The notes below the pieces were generated by a model. That model did no database searches. It was not told the origin of the DNA and saw only the letters and a list, made by a program, of their open reading frames with translations. DNA of 58,263 nt from CAZGXI01 sp964529715 (lineage in GTDB: Bacteria; Chloroflexota; Anaerolineae; Aggregatilineales; Ch27): contig CAZGXI010000031.1 of NCBI GenBank assembly GCA_964529715.1, positions 1 through 58,263 on the forward strand, read 5' to 3'. Both the position numbers and the translations under genes were made by a program. Positions 1 to 8,149 of this stretch are shown one piece after another; the first letter of the stretch is position 1, and each line of letters opens with the position of its first letter.

Positions 1-55
1 ACTGGGTCAGGCGTGCTCTGGGAAGCCGCCGCCTTTAGGCGGCGGAGTCGTCACC
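1..55 (+). mobile_element. Right end of an IS200/IS605-type tnpB element whose body lies left of the window
   Basis: This stretch is almost identical to 21302-21355, the right end of the complete tnpB element in this window. Both share the block GTCAGG-GTG, the hairpin and the tail GGAGTCGTCACC. The hairpin here is perfect, CCGCCGCC-TTTA-GGCGGCGG (26-45). In tnpB elements the right end also forms the 3' scaffold of the guide RNA, so the bases after about 55 would be its guide. The rest of the element cannot be seen. Confidence 0.7.
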
Positions 56-96
56 AAAAATCTCGGCATCCCCGGTCCGCATGGGCAATGTCCTGC

Positions 97-125
97 TTGA
101 CGGTCGAATGAATGAACAGTAGACT
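97..125 (+). promoter_or_regulatory. Sigma-70 promoter for the M24 peptidase gene, derived from a tnpB promoter
   Basis: TTGACG at 97-102 and TAGACT at 120-125 are separated by 17 bases. The tnpB promoter at 20335 has the same arrangement (TTGACA, 17, TAGACT). The peptidase ATG is at 205, with the ribosome-binding site GAGGTGA at 195-201. Confidence 0.65.
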
Positions 126-183
126 AAGGTCACTTGTGGTAGTATTCCACATCGTGCTCCCGCCTGACCCGCACGTACTGGAA
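97..183 (+). pseudogene. Decayed promoter and 5' end of a second tnpB copy
   Basis: Aligned by eye to the promoter and first codons of the tnpB at 20335-20420, this stretch matches at about 57 of 85 positions with a single one-base gap. The matching parts are TTGAC, the block TAGACTAAG, GTG-TCCCG and the codons for Arg-Thr-Tyr. The distance from the -10 box to the tnpB start position is also kept (38 against 39 bases). The start codon is gone and a stop follows at once, so nothing is made. It is best read as a transposon relic that now supplies the promoter of the peptidase gene at 205. Confidence 0.6.
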
Positions 184-204
184 TAACCAGTGACGAGGTG
201 AGCC

Positions 205-1323
205 ATGCATCAGGAACAGCGGCAGCAAACCCATACCCTCCTGCGGCAGCAGGGAATCGAGCGGGCCGTGTTCGCAAAGCCGGCGAGCGTTACCTGGCTG
301 ACCGGGTTCACGCCCCCGATCCAGGTCGGCCCAAATCTGTTTGCGTCCAGCTATCCGCTGGTCTGGTACGAAGGCGGACAGTTTACGCTGATTGTTGTGG
401 ATGCCCAGGCCGATCTCGCGGCCCCGTTTGGGCAGGAAGCCGACGGGCGCGTCGTCACGTATGCCGGGTACAGCTTCGAGCACCCCATCGCCAGTGGCAA
501 ATACCTGCTGGAGGCTTTTCTGACAAGCGCCACGATCAGGCCGGGCGGCAAGGTGGGCGTCGAACGCGAATATGTCAGCGATCTCATTGCCACCCAACTG
601 CACGGCGCGGAAACAATCGCCATCGACGGCTGGCTGGAGCCGCTACGCATGGTGAAGACTGAGGAAGAACTAGCCACCCTGCGCAGAAACTTCGCCTTGA
701 CCGACATCGGACATGCAGCAGCTCAGGACGCAGTGACCGTTGGCAGGCGCGAGATCGACGTATGGAACGCGCTGCACACCGCCATTCAGCAAACTGCCGG
801 CTGCCGCGTCCCCGTCGGCAACGACTGCGTGGTCGGGCGGCGCTCGCCCGATAACAGCGGCGGCTGGCCACTGGATTACGCGCTTCAGCCCCACGACTCG
901 TTGATCGTAGACATCAGCGTTGTGCTCGGCGGCTATTGGAGCGATAGCTGCGCGACCTATTATGCCGGAGAAAGAACCGAGCGGCAGGAAAGAATGCATC
1001 GCACCGTGCTGAACGCGCTGGAGTTGGGCATTTCTCTGGTGCGCCCTGGCGCCATCGCCAGAGACATCGACCGTCGGGTGCGCCAGGTGATCGCGGACGC
1101 GGGGTATCCGGTTTATCCCCATCACACCGGGCACGGCGTCGGCGTCTCCGGCCACGAGGCACCGCGCATTGTCCCCTACAGCGACGAAGTGCTGCGTGAG
1201 GGCATGGTCATCATGCTAGAACCGGGCATCTACTTCCCCGGTGAAACTGCTGTGCGGATCGAGGACGCCCTGCTGGTCACAGCCGACGGCGCCGAGATTT
1301 TGACGCACCACAACAAGGCGTAA
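205..1323 (+). CDS. M24-family metallopeptidase (Xaa-Pro dipeptidase/aminopeptidase-like)
   Basis: A cytoplasmic peptidase of 372 residues, probably removing an N-terminal residue next to proline or splitting Xaa-Pro dipeptides. Residues 1-150 form a creatinase-like N-terminal domain. The pita-bread catalytic domain follows and keeps all five metal ligands of the family: Asp236 (VDIS), Asp247 (SDSC), His310 (TGHGVG), Glu339 (LEPGIY) and Glu353 (RIED). Full length for the family, no signal peptide. The start is fixed by GAGGTGA four bases before ATG. The promoter seems to come from a transposon relic just upstream. A peptide importer lies about 2 kb downstream, which suits a role in using imported peptides, but the two are not in one operon. 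Substrate specificity cannot be told from sequence. Confidence 0.88.
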   Translation: MHQEQRQQTHTLLRQQGIERAVFAKPASVTWLTGFTPPIQVGPNLFASSYPLVWYEGGQFTLIVVDAQADLAAPFGQEADGRVVTYAGYSFEHPIASGKYLLEAFLTSATIRPGGKVGVEREYVSDLIATQLHGAETIAIDGWLEPLRMVKTEEELATLRRNFALTDIGHAAAQDAVTVGRREIDVWNALHTAIQQTAGCRVPVGNDCVVGRRSPDNSGGWPLDYALQPHDSLIVDISVVLGGYWSDSCATYYAGERTERQERMHRTVLNALELGISLVRPGAIARDIDRRVRQVIADAGYPVYPHHTGHGVGVSGHEAPRIVPYSDEVLREGMVIMLEPGIYFPGETAVRIEDALLVTADGAEILTHHNKA

Positions 1324-1344
1324 TTCGCCGCGTTGCCTGTGTTG

Positions 1345-2013
1345 TCATGGCTGTAGCGCCGCCCGCAGCAGCCGCACTTTATGCGGATCGACGGCATCGT
1401 CGGTGCGGGCGGCAGTACCTACGTGACACTCGTGCGCACCCGTAAACAGCATAATGTCTCTGGCGTTTTCCAGGCGGATGCCCCCGGCAGCCGCAAAGCG
1501 GTAGTACGTGCCAAATACCTGCACCCAGCGACGCAGCCCAGCGCGCCCTTCGGCAGCAGAAGCAGCCGGGCCTGAAGTCAGAATTCGCGCAGCCACCCCA
1601 ACGAGCCGATGCAGCGCATCCTCTGGGTTAGAAGACCGTTCCAGGGCGCGATGCACGGTCAACGGCAAGGGAGCGGCAGCCTGGGCAATGCGTCGGATCA
1701 GGTCCACGTCCAGCGCGCCGTCTTTCCGATGCGCGCCAAAAACCAGGGATTGAATCCCCAGTGGTCTGAACAGATCAATCTGGGCAAGCATCGCTGCGAC
1801 CTCATGCTCGCCGTAAACGAAGCCGCTGTTATGCGGGCGCAGCATCACATGCATATCGATGTGAACCGCGTCCCGAATGGCTTTGACCATGTCCAACGGT
1901 GGGGTAAGCCCGTCCAGAGCCAGGTCTACACAGACCTCAACGCTGTCTGCACCGCCCTGCTCGGCGGCGATGGCATCCGCCAGACTGGTGGCAATGATTT
2001 CCAATCGAACCAT
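1345..2013 (-). CDS. cutC: CutC-family TIM-barrel protein
   Basis: A CutC-family protein of 222 residues. The N-terminal VRLEIIATSLADAIAAEQGG and the block ADSVEVCVDLALDGLTPP are typical of the family, as are LRPHNSGFVY, MLAQIDLFRPLGIQSLVFG and the C-terminal EVHVGT-like HECHVGT. CutC was first linked to copper tolerance, but its biochemical role is unsettled and in many bacteria it sits among sugar-use genes. The start at 2013 is chosen because AGGAGGT (2021-2027) lies seven bases upstream. A longer GTG start at 2043 would overlap the stop of the URO-D-like gene but lacks such a site. It is probably cotranscribed with that gene. Confidence 0.82.
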   Translation of the reverse strand: MVRLEIIATSLADAIAAEQGGADSVEVCVDLALDGLTPPLDMVKAIRDAVHIDMHVMLRPHNSGFVYGEHEVAAMLAQIDLFRPLGIQSLVFGAHRKDGALDVDLIRRIAQAAAPLPLTVHRALERSSNPEDALHRLVGVAARILTSGPAASAAEGRAGLRRWVQVFGTYYRFAAAGGIRLENARDIMLFTGAHECHVGTAARTDDAVDPHKVRLLRAALQP

Positions 2014-2039
2014 CCCAGGCACCTCCTGGTCCCCTTCAG

Positions 2040-3095
2040 TCACACGCTTTGCCCGTACTCGTACCCAGCCTCATACAGCGCGACCACATTTTGGGCAGAA
2101 CTGACGGCCTGGATGTTGTGGCATGGCGCAAGGATATAGCCACCGCCTGCGCCGAGGATGCGGATGTTGTCGAACACTTCCCGGCGCACCTCTTCGACCG
2201 TGCCAAAAGGCAGGGTTTGCTGGTTATCGACGCCGCCGTGAAAAATCACGCTGCCGCCGAAGTCGCGTTTCAGGCCCGCGCGATCCATGTTCCTGGCGCG
2301 CCACTGGATCGGATTAAGCACGTCGATTCCCGCCGCGATCATGTCGGGCAAAATCTCCCGAATCGCGCCGTCGCTGTGGTAGAAGACATACACACCGGCC
2401 TCGTGGGCCAGGTCCATCATACGCTTCATACGCGGGATAAACACCTCGCGGATTACATGCGGCGAAAAGAGCAATCCCTCCTGCGAACCGAAATCCTCTG
2501 CCACATAGCTGAACGTTACAACGCCGGGAATCGTCTCGAAGATGCGCCGCGTGAACTCGTAGGCAAAGTCGAATAACTTATCCAAGCAGTATTCAACCAG
2601 AGCGCGGTTCTCCAGCAGGTCCATGTAGGCCCGTTCCATGCCGCGCAAGTCGGCGTAGGTGAGAAACGGCTCCGAGCCGCCGCCCCGGACGGGCAGATGT
2701 TCTTTGCCCCTGACCTGCTCCGGCAGAATTGCATAGTCGAACCAATCCGCCGTCGGCCAGGTGTAATGCGCCTCGATCTCCTCAATCGTTTCATACTGCG
2801 CCAGGGGGTGATAGACGCACTCTGGATAGACCCCCGTCCCATAGTCCACTTCCCGATAGCCACAGCCGTACAGGTCGTAACCTGTCGGGATAGGCGGGCC
2901 GATATAGGCGGGCTGGACAGTGAACGGTCGGTCGATGTGCAAGCGCCGAAACATCTCCGCTTCCGTCGCGCAGCCGAGATAGCGCATGACCTTGCGCGTC
3001 GCCTCCAGCGTGCCCCAATAATCCATCGGAATCCGGTCCGGCGTTTCCCGCCGGAGCACCGCCAGCCAGCGCTCTTGCGAGGTCATGCTTTCCAC
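2040..3095 (-). CDS. Uroporphyrinogen decarboxylase (URO-D) superfamily protein
   Basis: A 351-residue soluble protein of the URO-D/cobalamin-methyltransferase (MtaA/CmuA) fold. Family marks are the opening RWLAVLRRETPDRIPMDYWG, the VAEDFGSQEG and HSDGAIREILPDMIAAGIDVL segments, and the C-terminal GGGYILAPCHNIQ. Many such proteins outside heme operons have no proven function. No heme or cobalamin genes are near, so a role in heme synthesis is unlikely. The GTG start at 3095 has AAGGAG nine bases upstream. A downstream ATG three codons later is possible. The gene is divergent from the peptide-binding protein and runs into cutC, so a catabolic role tied to that locus is an inference only. Confidence 0.8.
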   Translation of the reverse strand: MESMTSQERWLAVLRRETPDRIPMDYWGTLEATRKVMRYLGCATEAEMFRRLHIDRPFTVQPAYIGPPIPTGYDLYGCGYREVDYGTGVYPECVYHPLAQYETIEEIEAHYTWPTADWFDYAILPEQVRGKEHLPVRGGGSEPFLTYADLRGMERAYMDLLENRALVEYCLDKLFDFAYEFTRRIFETIPGVVTFSYVAEDFGSQEGLLFSPHVIREVFIPRMKRMMDLAHEAGVYVFYHSDGAIREILPDMIAAGIDVLNPIQWRARNMDRAGLKRDFGGSVIFHGGVDNQQTLPFGTVEEVRREVFDNIRILGAGGGYILAPCHNIQAVSSAQNVVALYEAGYEYGQSV

Positions 3096-3142
3096 AGAAA
3101 CGATCTCCTTGTCCAGACATCTCCCGGCCTGATCAGAGGTCC

Positions 3143-3148
3143 ATTATA
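3143..3148 (-). promoter_or_regulatory. Perfect -10 box for the URO-D-like/cutC operon
   Basis: On the minus strand TATAAT lies at 3148-3143, about 50 bases before the GTG at 3095. No convincing -35 is seen at 16-18 bases, so the promoter may need an activator. Confidence 0.45.
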
Positions 3149-3191
3149 CAGCTGATGGAACGTTTGTTGGGCAGCCTGCCATACTGTAGTA

Positions 3192-3220
3192 TTGCGCTCG
3201 CTCCCAAACGATCATACAAT
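3192..3220 (+). promoter_or_regulatory. Sigma-70 promoter of the dipeptide-type ABC operon
   Basis: TTGCGC (3192-3197), a 17-base spacer and TACAAT (3215-3220). The expected start near 3227 leaves a leader of about 75 bases before the ATG at 3302. Confidence 0.55.
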
Positions 3221-3301
3221 TTGAATAAGTCTTCAGTACAGTTTACCGCACATTTGACCTCTCGCGCCGATCAGATGTATATACTTTTCAGGAGGAGAAA
3301 G

Positions 3302-5065
3302 ATGTCCCGCCGCCATGTGATCTTTCTGGCTGCCCTTCTGTTGCTGCTGGCAGCCGCCATCGGACCGAACGTCAGCGTCGCCCAGGAAGGCAATGTAGAT
3401 GTCTATGGGCGCACCCTGCCAGCAGATGCAGCCCCGTACGAGATGCAGGTGTGGCAGGAACTTTGCAACGCCGAACGCACTGAAATCTCACTGTCGTCCG
3501 TCGTCACCGTGTACCAACGTATCTGCGACATCCATGCCTTCGACCAGTTTAGCGACTCGCTGGTGCAACTCGACCAGAACATGCAGCTCTTCCCCGGCGC
3601 GGCGTCGAGCTGGGAAGTGCGCGAAGATGGCCTATCTTGGGTCTTCCATCTGCGCGGCGACCAGGTGTGGAGCGACGGAACGCCCGTCACGGCAATGGAC
3701 TGGGTGCGCAGCTTCCAATACATGGCCGACCCGGCCAACGCCTACGACTTTGTATGGATGTGGCTGGGCGTCATCGAAGGCTGGGATGAGGCCGTCGCTG
3801 GTGAAATCCCGGTCGATGAGATCGGCGTCATTGCCGAGGATGATAACACCCTCGTCGTCAGGACGCAGAATCCGTTTCCACCGCTGCCCGCCACGATGGT
3901 CTACTGGCCACCCATGCAAGCCGCCAGCCTGGGCGAACCCGGTGCGTGGACGCCCGAATACATCATCGATCCTGCACGGCACGTCTCATCTGGCCCGTTC
4001 ATCATGACAGAGTTTGTGCCCGGCGATCACTTGATTCTGGAAGCCAACCCGACCTATGTCGGGCCACGCACGCCCTGGTTACGCGAGATTCGTGGACTGT
4101 ACGGCGATCAGCTTAACGGCAGCTTTATCGCCTTCCAAAACCACGAGGTCGATAAGGTCAACTACATTCACCTCAAGCCTTCGGATTTCGAGATCATCAA
4201 CGCGGACCCGGTGCTGAGCGCCAACTTCCGGCCTCATGCGGGCGACTTCCGCACCGACTACCTGCTGTTCGACACGTTTAATCCGCCATTCAACGATGTG
4301 CGGGTACGGCTGGCTTTCGCCAGGGCAGTAGATCGCCAGTCCATTGCCGACAACGTGATCAATGTCGGCGGCGCACAGTCGGCCTACCCGGCCACGACAT
4401 TCCTGGCCCCCGGCTTCCCAGGGTGGGATGAGGCAGGTGACTTCCGCGACTACCAGGCATACGATTGCGAATCCGCCCAGAGTTTGCTGGCCGAAGCAGG
4501 TTATCCGGGCGGCGAGGGCTTCCCACCGCAGGAATTGAAGCTGCGCGGCGAGGCCGAGGGCATCATGAACTGGTATCTGGCTGTAGCTGCCTCGATCAGC
4601 GAATGCCTCAATATTGACATCACCGTAAACAACATGGAGTTCAATGCCTTCATGAGCGCGCTGCTGGCCCGCCCGACCACGCTTCAGTTCGGCGGCGTGT
4701 CTTACGGCATGGACTATCTCGACCCAGCGAACATGCTGGGCGTTTGGAAGTCTACCGGGCGGCATTCGTGGCGCAACGCCGACTACGACAACATGGTCAG
4801 CGAGGCCGACCAGATGGTGGGCGATCCCGAAGCCCGGATGCAGATGTACCATGAGGCCGAGCGTATCCTGGTTGAAGAAGTCGGCGGCGTCTTCCTATTC
4901 CACCGCAACCTGGGCGACCTGTTCCAGCCCTATGTAGCGGGTGGCGCCTGTTTTACACCGGATAACCAGGGCATCTCCGCCTATCACTGGAACAACCAGT
5001 GGTGCTGGGGAGAGTTCTACATCACGCAGGACGTGTTCAACTACGATACCTATCGCACCCGATAG
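3302..5065 (+). CDS. Extracellular solute-binding protein, family 5 (peptide/oligosaccharide ABC importer)
   Basis: A 587-residue secreted or membrane-tethered binding protein that delivers its ligand to the permeases encoded next to it. Residues 1-28 are a Sec signal peptide (Arg-Arg-His, a Leu/Ala-rich core, cleavage near SVAQ). The mature part has the family-5 pattern: LQLFPGAASSWEVREDGL-like and VFHLRGDQVWSDGTPVTAMD near the N-terminus, and RVRLAFARAVDRQSIADNV in the middle. The start is set by AGGAGGAG five bases upstream. An upstream in-frame extension from 3155 would precede the promoter's likely start and destroy the signal peptide, so it was discarded. The ligand could be peptides or a glycoside, since this family binds both. 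Confidence 0.88.
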   Translation: MSRRHVIFLAALLLLLAAAIGPNVSVAQEGNVDVYGRTLPADAAPYEMQVWQELCNAERTEISLSSVVTVYQRICDIHAFDQFSDSLVQLDQNMQLFPGAASSWEVREDGLSWVFHLRGDQVWSDGTPVTAMDWVRSFQYMADPANAYDFVWMWLGVIEGWDEAVAGEIPVDEIGVIAEDDNTLVVRTQNPFPPLPATMVYWPPMQAASLGEPGAWTPEYIIDPARHVSSGPFIMTEFVPGDHLILEANPTYVGPRTPWLREIRGLYGDQLNGSFIAFQNHEVDKVNYIHLKPSDFEIINADPVLSANFRPHAGDFRTDYLLFDTFNPPFNDVRVRLAFARAVDRQSIADNVINVGGAQSAYPATTFLAPGFPGWDEAGDFRDYQAYDCESAQSLLAEAGYPGGEGFPPQELKLRGEAEGIMNWYLAVAASISECLNIDITVNNMEFNAFMSALLARPTTLQFGGVSYGMDYLDPANMLGVWKSTGRHSWRNADYDNMVSEADQMVGDPEARMQMYHEAERILVEEVGGVFLFHRNLGDLFQPYVAGGACFTPDNQGISAYHWNNQWCWGEFYITQDVFNYDTYRTR

Positions 5066-5114
5066 GGATCGGCGCGCATAGAGGCAGCAGTCTTCTCGCT
5101 GCATCAGGTACAAT

Positions 5115-5151
5115 AGGTCTGGGAGGCGCGGAAGCACTGCTTCCCAGACCT
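5115..5151 (+). other. Intergenic hairpin between binding-protein and permease genes
   Basis: AGGTCTGGGA (5115-5124) pairs perfectly with TCCCAGACCT (5142-5151), and further pairs form inside the loop. There is no U-tract. It probably protects the 3' end of the binding-protein message or weakens read-through into the permeases. Confidence 0.55.
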
Positions 5152-5174
5152 TCATATTTGCGGGTGGAGCACCC

Positions 5175-6149
5175 ATGACCGGTTACGTCATCAGGCGGCT
5201 GCTATCGCTTCTTTTTGTACTGCTGCTCGTCTCTTTCATCGTTTTTATCTTGATGAGCATCATCCCCGGCGGACCGTTCAGCCTCGGCGAACGCGGCTAC
5301 ACGGAAGAGGCCATGCAAAACGTCCTGCGCAAGTACGGCCTGGACAAACCCATTCTGGAACGTTATTGGAACTACCTGACCAGCGCGCTGCAATTCGACT
5401 TTGGACACTCGTTCGCCGTAGCCGGAAACCCACCCGTCAGCGAGGTGATCGCGCGGAGCTGGCCGGTCACGCTTCATCTGGGCCTCTATACGATTATATT
5501 CTCCTTCGGCCTCGGTTTGCTGCTGGGAACAATTGCAGCCTACTACCGCAACACCTGGATCGACAACGTCGTCACGTTTATGGCAACGCTGGGTTTTGCC
5601 GTGCCCAACTTTATTATCGCCACATGGTTCCTGTTGATCTTTGGCTACCAGTTGGGCTGGGGTAAGCCCAGCGAGTGGATTATCGGCCCGGTGTTCGGCC
5701 AGGGGCCGGCGCTGCTTTCACGCGATTACATCCTGCCGGTGCTAACCTACGGCCTGACCCCCCTGGCGCTGGTGGCAAGGTACACACGCTCCAGCGTGGC
5801 CGACGCGCTCAACGCCGATTACGTCCGCACGGCGCGGGCCAAAGGACTCACCGAGCGGGCCATCACGCTGCGACATGTGTTCCGAAACGCCCTGATCCCA
5901 ATGATCACCGTACTGCTGCCGCAGATACCGAACCTGTTGACCGGTTCGCTATTTATCGAGGTCGTATATGGTATTCCGGGATTGGGAAAATACTTCGTCA
6001 CGAGCTTGTTCAACCGCGACTACCCGATGATCATGGCCGTCGTGCTGCTGGTTGCAGTCCTGTGGGGCGTCACGTATTTAATCACCGACATTCTCTATAC
6101 CTGGGTTGATCCGCGCGTGCGACTCGGCAGGGCAGGAGGTGCAGGATGA
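5175..6149 (+). CDS. ABC transporter permease, DppB/OppB type
   Basis: A 324-residue inner-membrane permease with about six transmembrane helices. TM1 (residues 8-28) is followed by a long outer loop, as is usual for DppB-type proteins. The cytoplasmic EAA-like loop DYVRTARAKGLTERAI contacts the ATPase. The end VDPRVRLG is family-typical. It pairs with the next permease, whose ATG overlaps this stop codon. No ATP-binding subunit is encoded in this operon, so ATPases from elsewhere must serve it. Confidence 0.88.
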   Translation: MTGYVIRRLLSLLFVLLLVSFIVFILMSIIPGGPFSLGERGYTEEAMQNVLRKYGLDKPILERYWNYLTSALQFDFGHSFAVAGNPPVSEVIARSWPVTLHLGLYTIIFSFGLGLLLGTIAAYYRNTWIDNVVTFMATLGFAVPNFIIATWFLLIFGYQLGWGKPSEWIIGPVFGQGPALLSRDYILPVLTYGLTPLALVARYTRSSVADALNADYVRTARAKGLTERAITLRHVFRNALIPMITVLLPQIPNLLTGSLFIEVVYGIPGLGKYFVTSLFNRDYPMIMAVVLLVAVLWGVTYLITDILYTWVDPRVRLGRAGGAG

Positions 6150-7054
6150 TCGCGGCAAACCAGGCACAGCCGACCAGTCTGACCCCAGAAGCATATCCAC
6201 ACCGCTCATTGTGGGCTGACGCCGCACGGCGCTTCGCCCGGAATCGCCTGGCGATGATCGGGCTGATTGTCCTGGCGCTGCTAGTGGCGATAGCCCTGTT
6301 TGCCGACCTGATCGCGCCGTACCCGTATAACCGGGCCGAGTTCGCCATTGCCAACCTGCGCCCGTTCCGAGACCCCAATCACATCCTGGGCGCAGATGGT
6401 ATCGGGCGCGACTATCTGACGCGGTTGATCTACGGCGCGCGCACGTCGCTGGTTGTTGGGCTGGCCGTGCCCATGCTTTCCTTCGCCATTGGCGTCCCGC
6501 TGGGCGCGCTGGCAGGGTATCGCGGCGGCAGGGTCGATTTCATCGCCCTGCGGATGGTCGAAGTGATGACGGCAGTTCCGCCGCTGCTGTTTGCCCTGTT
6601 CCTGCTTAGCGTTGTGGGCAGCGGCCTGGGCAGCGTGATTTTCGTGCTGAGTGTAACCGCCTGGATCGAACCGCTGCGCCTCACGCGCGCGCAGTTCCTG
6701 GCATTGCGAGAGCGTGAATTCATCACGGCGGCCAAATCCATCGGCGCGTCGGAACTACGCATCATCTTCACGCATATCCTGCCCAACGCCCTGGCCCCGC
6801 TGCTGGTGTCTTTTACGTTTGCCGTGCCGACGGCCATCTTCGCCGAAGCTGCCCTGAGCTTTTTGGGCCTGGGCATTACAGAGCCGACAGCCAGTTGGGG
6901 TAGAATGATGGGATCAGGGGTCGGCACCTCCGTGCAGGTCTACTATCATCTGGCCTTGTTCCCGACGATCCTGGTCGGGCTGACCATGCTGAGCTGTTCA
7001 TTCGTCGGGGATGGGCTGCAAGAGGCGCTGGACCCGCAACGTTCACGGTTATAA
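6146..7054 (+). CDS. ABC transporter permease, DppC/OppC type
   Basis: A 302-residue permease partner of the preceding gene. The order is a cytoplasmic N-tail with the DppC-like AARRFARNRLAMIGL, TM1 near residues 32-54, the HILGADGIGRDYLTRLIYGA motif before the core, and the EAA loop EFITAAKSIGASELRIIFTH. The C-terminus DGLQEALDPQ is family-typical. The start ATG overlaps the upstream stop (ATGA) with GGAGGTG before it, so translation of the two is coupled. Confidence 0.88.
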   Translation: MIAANQAQPTSLTPEAYPHRSLWADAARRFARNRLAMIGLIVLALLVAIALFADLIAPYPYNRAEFAIANLRPFRDPNHILGADGIGRDYLTRLIYGARTSLVVGLAVPMLSFAIGVPLGALAGYRGGRVDFIALRMVEVMTAVPPLLFALFLLSVVGSGLGSVIFVLSVTAWIEPLRLTRAQFLALREREFITAAKSIGASELRIIFTHILPNALAPLLVSFTFAVPTAIFAEAALSFLGLGITEPTASWGRMMGSGVGTSVQVYYHLALFPTILVGLTMLSCSFVGDGLQEALDPQRSRL

Positions 7055-7073
7055 TGCTCCGAGGAGTTGGGTC

Positions 7074-7568
7074 ATGATCGGGTTCCACATCAAGCAGCGA
7101 CCTGGGAAAGCGCTTATTCTCATGATCCTGGTTGTTCTGGCGCTGGCGGGGTGCGGCCAGGGCGAAGAGCCGACGCCGCGCCCGACCAGCACGCCGCTGC
7201 CCAGGTTCGAACAGGTGCAACCCCCCACCGAACCGGCGGCCATCGCCACCGCCGTCGCTACCGCCACCGCCAGGAGCAGCCAGAACACGGCGGCCCTCGA
7301 CCCCACCGCTATCGCGCGCGGACAGGACAACTGGACGCGGCTGGAATGCGCGTCCTGTCATGGCGAAAACGGCGAAGGCGGCGCAGGCAGCATTGGCGAC
7401 AGGGAAGCCCCGCCGCTGACCGATCTCACGCTGACCGAGGATGAGTTCATCGACTGGCTACGGACGGGCGGTACACTTGGCAACGACCATCTTTTTTCGA
7501 CCGACCGGCTCAGCGACCGGGGGGGACGGAATCTTTACCAGTTCGTACAGTCGCTTGGCGCAGACTGA
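7074..7568 (+). CDS. c-type cytochrome lipoprotein
   Basis: A 164-residue predicted lipoprotein. A hydrophobic stretch ends in the lipobox LALAGCG, so the mature protein starts at Cys26 or so and is anchored outside the membrane. A threonine/proline/alanine-rich linker follows, then one heme-binding motif CASCH with the downstream GDREAPPLTDLTLTEDEF segment of a small monoheme cytochrome. It would act in extracytoplasmic electron transfer. ATG at 7074 is preferred because GAGGAG lies just upstream, and a longer start at 7011 would overlap the permease. It sits 19 bases after the permease stop, so it is probably in that operon, which is an unusual partner for an importer. Confidence 0.82.
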   Translation: MIGFHIKQRPGKALILMILVVLALAGCGQGEEPTPRPTSTPLPRFEQVQPPTEPAAIATAVATATARSSQNTAALDPTAIARGQDNWTRLECASCHGENGEGGAGSIGDREAPPLTDLTLTEDEFIDWLRTGGTLGNDHLFSTDRLSDRGGRNLYQFVQSLGAD

Positions 7569-7584
7569 CCACGCCGCCGAACTT

Positions 7585-8115
7585 ATGTCCAAACACAGAA
7601 CCCGTAAACCAGCACAGGCCCGCAATGCGGACCGGCAGGCCAACTGGCCGGCTATCGGTCTGGCGGCGGGAGCAGTGGCTGTCTTCGCGCTGATCGCCGC
7701 CGCCCTGGCAGGCAATCCTGCTGCAGAACAGCCCGCCATGACTTTGGAGCCGGCGATCATCGCTAACCTGACTACCTTGCCCCTGGCGACGCCTCTCTCC
7801 ACCGAAGAAGCCGGACGCTGGCGTGCGCTTCGGGCAGCAGTGGAGGCGTGCGGCGACTATTCGCCGGAGCGACAAGGCCAGATGCAGCAACACATTGCCT
7901 GGATTCTCAACCCGGCGGATATTCCGGTGAACGTGGTCCTGGCCCTGGGAAATAACCCGGTCGGGCGGCTGGTCTACGGGATGGCGAGCTATACATCCAT
8001 CCAGTGGCGGCTGAACAACCGGAACCCCGACTCCTGCCTTGTGCCCATCGGCCATACCCTGAACGCACTGCTGATCGCCCTGGGTGAGCAGCCCTTCGAC
8101 ATCTATCCTGAATAG
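7585..8115 (+). CDS. Membrane-anchored protein of unknown function
   Basis: A 176-residue protein not recognised as any family. It has a basic N-tail (SKHRTRKPAQAR), one transmembrane helix at about residues 27-46 and an outer domain of about 125 residues. That domain holds LSTEEAGRWRALRAAVEACG, QQHIAWILNPADIP and a C-terminal HTLNALLIALGEQPFDIYPE. It begins 16 bases after the cytochrome gene and probably shares its transcript. A partner of the cytochrome is a guess from position only. Confidence 0.55.
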   Translation: MSKHRTRKPAQARNADRQANWPAIGLAAGAVAVFALIAAALAGNPAAEQPAMTLEPAIIANLTTLPLATPLSTEEAGRWRALRAAVEACGDYSPERQGQMQQHIAWILNPADIPVNVVLALGNNPVGRLVYGMASYTSIQWRLNNRNPDSCLVPIGHTLNALLIALGEQPFDIYPE

Positions 8116-8149
8116 TCCTTTTTCCAACCACAGAGGAACGAACGTTTTC

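Noticed and set aside
205..3095. Heme-synthesis role for the URO-D-family gene
   Set aside because: No other heme gene is nearby, and the protein is closer in pattern to the broad URO-D/methyltransferase superfamily than to HemE.
3254..3285. TTGACC-18-TATATA as the promoter of the first binding-protein gene
   Set aside because: Transcription would start on or next to the ribosome-binding site. The TTGCGC-17-TACAAT pair at 3192-3220 leaves a normal leader.
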